Source: JBEKDJ01 sp050014415 (GTDB lineage Bacteria; Desulfobacterota; BSN033; UBA1163). From it: 9,781 nt of DNA. The position numbers and the translations under genes are program-made. Below, one piece after another: positions 1 to 4,561 of this stretch (position 1 is the stretch's first letter; each line of letters begins with the position of its first letter). Location: contig JBEKDJ010000165.1 of the NCBI GenBank assembly GCA_050014415.1, positions 1-9,781 on the forward strand, given 5' to 3'. The notes under the pieces are model-generated. The model did no database searches, was not told the origin of the DNA, and was given only the letters and a program-made list of their open reading frames with translations.

Positions 1-102
1 TACAATCCACCGTACACGGACAGCAAGGAAGTATATGCCTATATCAAAGAAAATCTGGCCGATTGGATTGAAGAGGCCATCGAGATCAGAGAAGAGCACT
101 GA
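1..102 (+). CDS. C-terminal tail of an unrecognised protein (5' end outside window)
   Basis: An open frame runs from the first base to a TGA at 100-102 and encodes 33 residues, beginning YNPPYTDSKEVYAYIKENLA and ending IEIREEH. The segment is acidic and looks like one amphipathic helix, with alternating hydrophobic and Glu/Lys positions. The clean codon use up to the stop and the absence of any other good frame suggest a genuine gene end. I do not recognise the family, and 33 residues are too few to assign one. It points in the same direction as the small gene at 354-668 but is separated from it by a promoter-like element, so the two are probably not co-transcribed. Confidence 0.5.
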   Translation, partial: YNPPYTDSKEVYAYIKENLADWIEEAIEIREEH

Positions 103-229
103 CAACCTCTGTAGGTGAAAACCCAAGTTTCAAAGTTCAATGGTTTGTCGCCTTCTGCGTAAAAAGGCAACATTTTTATTATCTCCTCTTTAGCCAGTCC
201 TTTATTTTCCTCGCTTGTAGATAACAAAT

Positions 230-259
230 TTGCGTCATCCTGTCGCTTTTTTGTATAAT
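230..259 (+). promoter_or_regulatory. Putative sigma70-type promoter
   Basis: A perfect -10 box, TATAAT, lies at 254-259. A weak -35 candidate, TTGCGT (three of six consensus bases), lies at 230-235, giving an 18-bp spacer. Transcription would start near 266, about 11 nt before the ATG at 277 and about 88 nt before the ATG at 354. The perfect -10 box makes this the best promoter candidate in the window, but there is no experimental support and the -35 match is poor. Confidence 0.4.
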
Positions 260-276
260 AAACGACAGATCAAGCG

Positions 277-426
277 ATGGAGGATTTGCGGTCACGTTTA
301 AAAAATGAGAACGAGGTGGCCAAACCTAAGGGGGAAATCACCAAAGAGGAAGAATGGCTGAGACTGTTGACGAAATCAGCATTGACTGGAAAGACGACAA
401 CGGCCAACATCTGGTCAAGGAAGTGA
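277..426 (+). other. Upstream open frame, probably the displaced N-terminus of the 354-668 protein
   Basis: ATG at 277 opens a 49-codon frame ending at TGA 424-426. Its first 26 codons (277-354) are charged and look coding: MEDLRSRLKNENEVAKPKGE, then ITKEEE. After that the frame runs into sequence that is clearly coding in the 354 frame. One extra A in the GAAGAATGG stretch at about 348-356 would join the two frames into a single 131-codon gene (130 residues plus stop). The arrangement fits a one-base deletion, a sequencing error, or less likely a frameshift read-through; no classic slippery heptamer is visible. It could also be a short leader ORF that overlaps the downstream start. Confidence 0.35.
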
Positions 427-668
427 AGAAAGAAGTTTTGACCAGCGGAGCTTGGTCCACGATCATGTTCATGTATCAGGATCTTGACAAGAAGACAGGA
501 GAATTCGGGCCCAAGAAGATCCGGATAGCCCGCTACCAAAAACGGGGTGGAAAGTTTGTGCCCCAGTCAAAATTCAATATTTCTTCCGCCAAGCAAGCGA
601 ATCGCATCATGGATATCATCCATGGTTGGCTTTCCGAGATGGATGACAAGATCGAACCGGAGGATTAA
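354..668 (+). CDS. Small conserved-looking hypothetical protein, possibly PC4-like ssDNA-binding fold
   Basis: Encodes 104 residues. The N-terminal third is acidic (AETVDEISIDWKDD). The middle looks like alternating strands (GAWSTIMFMYQDLD, then KKIRIARYQKRGGK). A Lys/Ser-rich stretch (PQSKFNISSAKQA) leads into a C-terminal helix (NRIMDIIHGWLSEM). The pattern of basic strands followed by one helix recalls the PC4/YdbC type of small nucleic-acid-binding protein, but this is a weak resemblance from memory and not an assignment. The ATG at 354 has the purine run GAGGAAGA directly against it, too close for a good Shine-Dalgarno site, and an in-frame stop (327-329) blocks extension upstream. The real start may therefore be the ATG at 277 in the other frame. 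Confidence 0.65.
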   Translation: MAETVDEISIDWKDDNGQHLVKEVKKEVLTSGAWSTIMFMYQDLDKKTGEFGPKKIRIARYQKRGGKFVPQSKFNISSAKQANRIMDIIHGWLSEMDDKIEPED

Positions 669-785
669 TACAGGAACCATCCGGCAATTAGAGGACCAAC
701 GTTGTCCTGCTAGATTTTATCCCAATCACGGGCAGTATAGAACGTGCTTTGGTGGCACACCCATAAAGTTTAAGCCATTAATACC

Positions 786-935
786 ATGCCCTACCAATAC
801 AAACGAGAACCATTAAGCGATGACGAAACAAGCTATTTAAAAATTCGCCATGAAGCCAGATTAAGAAGGCCGGAAAACGTAACGGGTAGAGCAGAGCCTG
901 AGAGGTTTGCGATTACTGGTAGAAAGAGCGGATAA
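786..935 (+). pseudogene. Possible N-terminal fragment of a tyrosine recombinase/integrase
   Basis: A 49-codon frame starts at ATG 786 and ends at TAA 933-935. Its first residues, MPYQYKREPLSDDE, resemble the start I recall for a group of site-specific integrases in Deltaproteobacteria, where a similar head is followed by the core-binding helices. Here the resemblance stops after about 18 residues, and the rest (RHEARLRRPENVTGRAEPER) is basic with no recombinase motif. There is no Shine-Dalgarno sequence upstream, and the catalytic Arg, His-X-X-Arg and Tyr regions are absent. If the match is real, this is a decayed or truncated remnant. It could equally be a chance ORF. Confidence 0.3.
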
Positions 936-944
936 TGGCTAGCC

Positions 945-1013
945 CTCAGCCGCGCCCGAAAGCCGGAGCAAAGCGTGCAAGCTCTCACCTCCGGCGCCAA
1001 GTTAAGTGCTGAG
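945..1013. other. Strongly folding GC-rich stretch (nested inverted repeats)
   Basis: An outer 6-bp perfect arm pair, CTCAGC (945-950) with GCTGAG (1008-1013), encloses a 7-bp perfect pair, GCCGGAG (962-968) with CTCCGGC (989-995). The segments between them are themselves GC-rich. It lies between the integrase-like fragment and the 3' end of the DinB gene. On the minus strand it would be in the 3' tail of the DinB transcript, but neither strand has a following T-run, so it is not a standard intrinsic terminator. It matches no riboswitch, tRNA or attC pattern that I know. It may be a mobile repeat or a structured RNA. Confidence 0.45.
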
Positions 1014-1074
1014 TCCTGATGATACTACCTGCATTGTCACGGAACTGCTTTCCCGGTACTCCCAAACCCAACCT

Positions 1075-1590
1075 CTATCCCCCGAACCCCCGCATCATGC
1101 CCCGGATTAGGGCCACCTGGCCCGTGTGCTGGCTCTCCTCCGAAAGAAGGTGCCCCACGATCCAGGTCCCCGTGATCACTCCCAGGCGCGGGTGATGATA
1201 CTCCCGCGACAGGTCTGCATCTACGGCCTGTTCAAGGTATTGCCGCGTGCCGGCACGCACAGCCTCGAAGTAGGCCATCATGTCTGTGAGAGGGATATCC
1301 GGCATCGCCCGGACGTCCTCCATCGTCTGCCCGAAACCATGACTCTCGGGGCTCATGTTGAATCGGTCGGCCCATCCATCGGCCCTCCACACCTCGGAAG
1401 TCCCGCGGAGGTGCTGCCTGATCCACCGATCCTCAACACGCGCCATGTGCCAGACTATCCAAGCAATGTGATTGGTGTGGATCGTGGGCTGCCAGCGCGC
1501 CTCCGCGGGCGTTAGGCCCTCGATCGCGCGTCGCAGTACTTGGAAGTCTTCCTCGAGCCCACTCCGGATAGCCTCTTTAAATCCGCTCAT
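1075..1590 (-). CDS. DinB-family protein (DinB-like four-helix bundle)
   Basis: Encodes 171 residues, close to the usual 150-180 for the DinB/YfiT-like superfamily of predicted metal-dependent enzymes, many of which act with small thiols. The first conserved region is NHIAWIVWHMARVEDRW (about residues 40-56) with His48. The last helix, GHLLSEESQHTGQVALIRGM, supplies His147 and His155 in the place where the family has its remaining metal ligands. The region between is Trp- and Met-rich and helical. ATG at 1590 is preceded by GGAGGGA (1597-1603) with a 6-nt spacer, so the start is secure. The gene is visibly more GC-rich than the large operon to its right. It is monocistronic and convergent with the small plus-strand gene. 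The family is well supported; the substrate is unknown. Confidence 0.88.
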   Translation of the reverse strand: MSGFKEAIRSGLEEDFQVLRRAIEGLTPAEARWQPTIHTNHIAWIVWHMARVEDRWIRQHLRGTSEVWRADGWADRFNMSPESHGFGQTMEDVRAMPDIPLTDMMAYFEAVRAGTRQYLEQAVDADLSREYHHPRLGVITGTWIVGHLLSEESQHTGQVALIRGMMRGFGG

Positions 1591-1611
1591 TTCAGATCCC
1601 TCCGATAAGCC

Positions 1612-1654
1612 GCACGGGGAAGCCCTACCATTCCGGACCGGCCATTCCCCGTGC
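1612..1654 (-). promoter_or_regulatory. 10-bp perfect stem-loop in the DinB gene leader
   Basis: GCACGGGGAA (1612-1621) and TTCCCCGTGC (1645-1654) are exact reverse complements separated by 23 nt, and the loop contains a further CCGG pair. In the DinB direction the stem ends 8 nt before the Shine-Dalgarno sequence. If transcription starts where the neighbouring promoter candidate predicts, the hairpin would form the extreme 5' end of the mRNA. It could stabilise the transcript, affect ribosome access or act as a protein-binding palindrome. No T-run follows on the DinB strand, so it is not a terminator for that strand. Confidence 0.5.
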
Positions 1655-1660
1655 CTTTAG

Positions 1661-1690
1661 AATCTAAGTCATTTTTTCTGTTGCTGTTAA
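1661..1690 (-). promoter_or_regulatory. Putative promoter of the DinB gene
   Basis: Read on the minus strand, TTAACA (1690-1685, five of six bases of the -35 consensus) is followed after 18 nt by TAGATT (1666-1661, four of six bases of the -10 consensus). The predicted start point is near 1654, which would place the 10-bp stem-loop at the very 5' end of the message. This is a consensus match only. Confidence 0.35.
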
Positions 1691-1881
1691 CCTTCTCTCA
1701 AAGAATAAGCCTACGCATCTCTAAAAAGGTTCTGTCTCATCCATGAACAGGCTCATTCCGAAAGTTAACGATTACGGTAAAAATGTGCAAAAGGAGTCGC
1801 TCACTTTCGTTACCGGTTTCTAATGACGCCCCCCTTTCCTTGGTTCGAAATAACACCGGGGATTTTTATATGCATTGACCA
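1691..1881. other. Non-coding stretch without a recognisable gene
   Basis: I see no convincing gene here. A 26-codon plus-strand ORF (1743-1823, MNRLIPKVNDYGKNVQKESL...) lacks a well-placed ribosome binding site. CGAAAGT (1759-1765) and ACTTTCG (1803-1809) form a 7-bp inverted repeat that could fold, and CG(A)TTACGG-like words recur next to both arms. The stretch could be the remains of a dispersed repeat or insertion element lying between the DinB promoter and the catalase remnant. Confidence 0.3.
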
Positions 1882-2037
1882 TTACCGATAGGTTCCATCC
1901 TCTGTAGCTTTAGCCCGTTCTTCATGGGACATCTTAGCCAGACGCTCCACCTGCTTCAGGTCCAGTTTCAATCCTTCGGCCACGCGACGGCCATAGTCCG
2001 GGCCGGCCTTGTAAAAGCATGAGACTGTGAAGTCATG
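1882..2037 (-). pseudogene. Catalase C-terminal remnant
   Basis: On the minus strand a frame ending at TAA 1882-1884 reads HDFTVSCFYKAGPDYGRRVA, then EGLKLDLKQVERLAKMSHEE and RAKATEDGTYR. The FYKAGPDYGRRVAEGL block and the following VERLAKMS-EER-KAT helix are typical of the C-terminal, catalase-related end of haem catalases. The haem-binding and catalytic parts (about 430 residues) are missing. The sequence directly upstream is the end of the DUF6282 gene in another frame, so the catalase body has been deleted or displaced. About 50 codons remain and no start codon with a ribosome binding site is present, so this should be a non-functional fragment. The assignment is from motif memory and should be easy to test. 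Confidence 0.7.
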
Positions 2038-2038
2038 T

Positions 2039-2977
2039 TTAATAAACAATTTTTTGTGGATTGTCCTGGAAAATGTGCCTCAATTCCCCCATTTTCATCC
2101 CTTCTGCCAAAAGGGCATCGGCAACCACCATCAGGCCTTCAACTGGTGGTGGGGTGTCATGTTGTCCCAGGTCAGATCCGATGAAGACCGAATCAAGTCC
2201 CCCGACCAATAGCAAACGCTTGAGTTCTATGGCTGGGATAAAATAGAATTTGGACCTACGATCAGTCATACAGGCCGAAAACTCAATAAATGCTCCTTTC
2301 TCAACAAATTCCATGATATCGTTATCCGTAGCTTGAATTATGAAGGTAGGGTGATTAACAACTAACCTCCGGAGTCCCATATCCCGAGCCCGATCCAGAA
2401 CAGCGAATATTTCTGGAACACTTACATGCCCCATGGATAAAACTGCATCTGCATCTCGCACTTGCTCCATGATCACATTCAGCTCATCAGGAAGGTTGCC
2501 CTTGTTGTCAAGAAGGTAAATCGGTTTCTCTTCCAAGAGGTGTTTTTCGGTGGAAGGAAAAGATATCCCAAGCTTTTTCTTATGATATTCAATATGGTTT
2601 CGAGAAGAAATGGTTGGCAACCATACCATGCGGGCGCCGAAATCTAAAGCAGCCTCCACCGCATGAGGATTAATACCCCCAATACTTCGGTTCAGAGCAA
2701 CTCCGCTCAAGATATCAACGTCTATCCCATTTTGAAATACATATTTCTTGATAAAATAGACCTCCCTAACGAGAGGCCAGTGGTGATCTTTCACCAGAAT
2801 TGCTTTCAGACCTGCCTCAGCCGCCTGCTTGGCCGCTTCAACGGGGTCTAGCCGGCGTGGAATCAAGGAAGGTCCTGCATGAACATGAAGATCTAAAGTC
2901 CCCTGCATTAGCAGATTTACCTCGTCGATAAATTTCAAATTTGACTGCTGATACTCCGTCTTTACTATCTCGCTCAT
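2039..2977 (-). CDS. DUF6282-type metal-dependent hydrolase (amidohydrolase-like)
   Basis: Encodes 312 residues, the usual length for this group of TIM-barrel amidohydrolase-like proteins. Likely metal and active-site motifs follow the barrel order: DLHVHAGP (residues 29-36, the HxH pair at His31/His33), KDHH (63-66), GHVS (183-186), NHP (208-210) and GSDLGQ (267-272) with a C-terminal Asp. These fit a metal-activated hydrolase acting on cyclic amides, lactones or similar bonds; the substrate is unknown. ATG at 2977 has GGGAG 6 nt upstream. It is the last gene of the long minus-strand cluster, 229 nt behind the hydroxylase small subunit, and may process that enzyme's product (inference). No terminator is visible after its stop, where the catalase remnant begins at once. 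No signal peptide, so cytoplasmic. Confidence 0.85.
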   Translation of the reverse strand: MSEIVKTEYQQSNLKFIDEVNLLMQGTLDLHVHAGPSLIPRRLDPVEAAKQAAEAGLKAILVKDHHWPLVREVYFIKKYVFQNGIDVDILSGVALNRSIGGINPHAVEAALDFGARMVWLPTISSRNHIEYHKKKLGISFPSTEKHLLEEKPIYLLDNKGNLPDELNVIMEQVRDADAVLSMGHVSVPEIFAVLDRARDMGLRRLVVNHPTFIIQATDNDIMEFVEKGAFIEFSACMTDRRSKFYFIPAIELKRLLLVGGLDSVFIGSDLGQHDTPPPVEGLMVVADALLAEGMKMGELRHIFQDNPQKIVY

Positions 2978-2992
2978 CGTTTTCTCCCGAAT

Positions 2993-3187
2993 TTACCTAG
3001 TTTTCCCAAAGCGAATCACTTCACGAACAATGCTGCAGGACTTGGAAATCATATCAAACGATATAATTCGATTTGCGGTTACACTGTCGCGTTCTTGATC
3101 CATTCTCCTGCTTACAGCGCGAGTGCCTACCATAATATTCTCTTGTAGTTCCTTTCCTCTTCTGCATTCATTATCTAGTGAGTTCAA
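2993..3187 (-). CDS. Doubtful small ORF between hydroxylase and hydrolase genes
   Basis: A 64-codon frame fills most of the 229-nt gap and ends 15 nt before the hydrolase start, which is operon-like spacing. The outermost start is TTG at 3187. A more likely start is the internal ATG at 3133, after AAGAGAATATT, giving 46 residues: MVGTRAVSRRMDQERDSVTA, then NRIISFDMISKSCSIVREVI and RFGKTR. The product would be basic with two short helices. I recognise no family. It may be a real small protein, the relic of a deleted gene, or simply untranslated spacer. Confidence 0.3.
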   Translation of the reverse strand: MNSLDNECRRGKELQENIMVGTRAVSRRMDQERDSVTANRIISFDMISKSCSIVREVIRFGKTR

Positions 3188-3206
3188 TCACTCGGAGTTT
3201 TCTAAT

Positions 3207-3683
3207 TCATCTTGCTTTTTGTTCCCTCAGTAGCTCAGCAGCCCTCAACACAGATTCGATAATCTGCTCATATCCTGTACATCGGCACAAGTTCCCCTCC
3301 AACGCTTCCTTTATATCGTCAACACTGGGATTAGCATTCTCATCTAACAACGCTTTAGCAACAAGAATCATTCCTGGTGTACAAAAACCACACTGAAATC
3401 CATATTTCTCTAAAAAGGCTTTTTGGATCACAGTTAAGTCACCCCGCTTAGCCAAACCTTCAAGCGTAATCACATCTGCATTGTCCACCTGAACAGCAAG
3501 CATGATACATGATCTCACTGGTTTCCCATTCAAAAGAACAGTGCACGTTCCACATTCGCCCAAATCACATCCTTTCTTGACACTAGTTACTTTTAGCCGA
3601 TTTCTCAAAAAATCTAATAAGGTCTCGTTTGGCACCACCTGGTCTTCGATTGGTTTACCATTTAGTTGAAATCTCATTAACAT
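3207..3683 (-). CDS. Molybdenum hydroxylase small subunit, two [2Fe-2S] clusters (xanthine dehydrogenase family)
   Basis: Encodes 158 residues, standard for the iron-sulfur subunit of three-part XDH/CO dehydrogenase-type enzymes. Residues 1-80 are the plant-ferredoxin-like domain with Cys39, Cys44, Cys47 (GCDLGECGTC) and Cys59. Residues 85-150 are the helical domain binding the second cluster through Cys98, Cys101 (QCGFCTPGM) and Cys133, Cys135 (NLCRCTGY). All eight ligands are intact. It passes electrons from the molybdenum centre to FAD on the medium subunit. Its ATG overlaps the end of the medium-subunit gene by 7 nt (ATGTTAA), so translation is coupled. GGAGG lies about 5 nt before this ATG and about 11 nt before a second in-frame ATG (Met3), so either start is possible. 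It is the last of the three subunit genes. Confidence 0.95.
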   Translation of the reverse strand: MLMRFQLNGKPIEDQVVPNETLLDFLRNRLKVTSVKKGCDLGECGTCTVLLNGKPVRSCIMLAVQVDNADVITLEGLAKRGDLTVIQKAFLEKYGFQCGFCTPGMILVAKALLDENANPSVDDIKEALEGNLCRCTGYEQIIESVLRAAELLREQKAR

Positions 3684-4558
3684 GGTTCCTCCACCATAGC
3701 TACTTTTCCTAGTACTCTCTTTGTCAGCAAATACACCATTTCCCTCCTATATGATGCAGACGCCCGCACGTCAGATATTGGACTCACCACCTTTTTTGCT
3801 AATTGAGCAGCCTCTTCAATAATGTTTTTGTTAGCTTGCTTGCCTTTCAGCATCTCTTCAATTCTCCGGCTTCTTATCGGGGTAGGGGCTACTGCCCCCA
3901 TAGCAAGCTTCACTTCTTCAAATCTCCCATCCGTTACCATACTGAAGGCAGCAACTGAAGCTATTGACAACGTGAAGCCCTTCCTTCTTCCGAACTTTAG
4001 AAATGTGGAACGGCCTTCTCTGCAAGGGACTATCACTTCGCTCATTAATTCATCGGACCTCAGTATGGTCTGCCCAGGACTGATGAAGAATTCCGAAAGT
4101 GCGACGGCTCTCACGCGTTCTGGACCTTGTAGGCTCACTGATGCTCCTAACACGAGCAATGGTGGTGCAGTGTCGGCCGCTGGCGAAGCGCTACACAGAT
4201 TCCCCCCAATAGTCGCTCTATTTCTGATAACATGACACGCTAGGAATCCAATCGCTTTCGCAAACATAGGGGCCTTTTCCCGAACGATCTCAGATTCTTT
4301 TATGTCATTTAACCTTGTTGCGGCCCCAATATGGAGGTTGTCTCCTCTCAGCTCTATGAAGGACAATTCTGGAACCCTGTTTAAATCCACGATTATGCCC
4401 GGAGAGATAATGCATTTTTTCATTTTGACAATCAAATCCGTACCACCTGCCAGCAGTCTGGCTTCGTTCCCATGCTCCTTAAGCAACATCAACACATCGT
4501 CTAGCGAACTTGGCAAAAAATACTCGAATCTCGGCAAAGGTCTGATCTCTGCTTCCAT
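3677..4558 (-). CDS. Molybdenum hydroxylase medium subunit, FAD-binding (xanthine dehydrogenase family)
   Basis: Encodes 293 residues, typical for the CoxM/XdhB-type flavoprotein. The N-terminal FAD-binding half shows AGGTDL (residues 37-42, pyrophosphate loop) and RNRATIGGNLCSASPAAD (112-129), the two signature loops of the family. A linking segment, FFISPGQTILRSDELMSEV, precedes the C-terminal CO dehydrogenase flavoprotein domain (about 185-290), which ends in the usual helix pair. It accepts electrons from the 2Fe-2S subunit and passes them to an external acceptor. It lacks the extra cysteine insert known from 4-hydroxybenzoyl-CoA reductase, which carries a [4Fe-4S] cluster there. ATG at 4558 is 3 nt after the large-subunit stop, with AGGGAG inside the end of that gene as ribosome binding site. 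Cytoplasmic. Confidence 0.94.
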   Translation of the reverse strand: MEAEIRPLPRFEYFLPSSLDDVLMLLKEHGNEARLLAGGTDLIVKMKKCIISPGIIVDLNRVPELSFIELRGDNLHIGAATRLNDIKESEIVREKAPMFAKAIGFLACHVIRNRATIGGNLCSASPAADTAPPLLVLGASVSLQGPERVRAVALSEFFISPGQTILRSDELMSEVIVPCREGRSTFLKFGRRKGFTLSIASVAAFSMVTDGRFEEVKLAMGAVAPTPIRSRRIEEMLKGKQANKNIIEEAAQLAKKVVSPISDVRASASYRREMVYLLTKRVLGKVAMVEEPC

Positions 4559-4561
4559 AGT

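Noticed and set aside
39..227. Minus-strand 62-codon frame, TTG start, with an internal ATG at 173 preceded by AGAGGAGA
   Set aside because: It overlaps the end of the plus-strand gene at 1-102 antisense, the outer start is TTG, and no family is recognisable. The internal ATG with its ribosome binding site is tempting (44 residues), but the C-terminal half is simply the antisense of a coding region.
692..717. Possible terminator after the 354-668 gene (AGGAC / GTCCT, then ATTTTAT)
   Set aside because: The stem is only 5 bp, GC content is modest and there is no real T-run directly after it.
995..1007. GTTAAGT fits the integron attC core GTTRRRY beside an inverted repeat
   Set aside because: No matching RYYYAAC core is present at the other end of the structure, and there is no integron integrase or cassette array.
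1126..1515. 129-codon plus-strand frame opposite the DinB gene
   Set aside because: It is the high-GC shadow of the DinB coding strand, without a ribosome binding site or recognisable motif.
1743..1823. 26-codon plus-strand ORF MNRLIPKVNDYGKNVQKESL...
   Set aside because: No properly spaced ribosome binding site and no recognisable family; more likely chance or part of a repeat.
1842..1856. GGTTCGAAAT resembling a tRNA T-loop or attB remnant
   Set aside because: The flanking bases do not form the T-stem and no acceptor or anticodon arm can be built around it.
3177..3192. Short inverted repeat AGTGA / TCACT after the small-subunit gene
   Set aside because: Five base pairs with no T-run; too weak to call a terminator or an operator.
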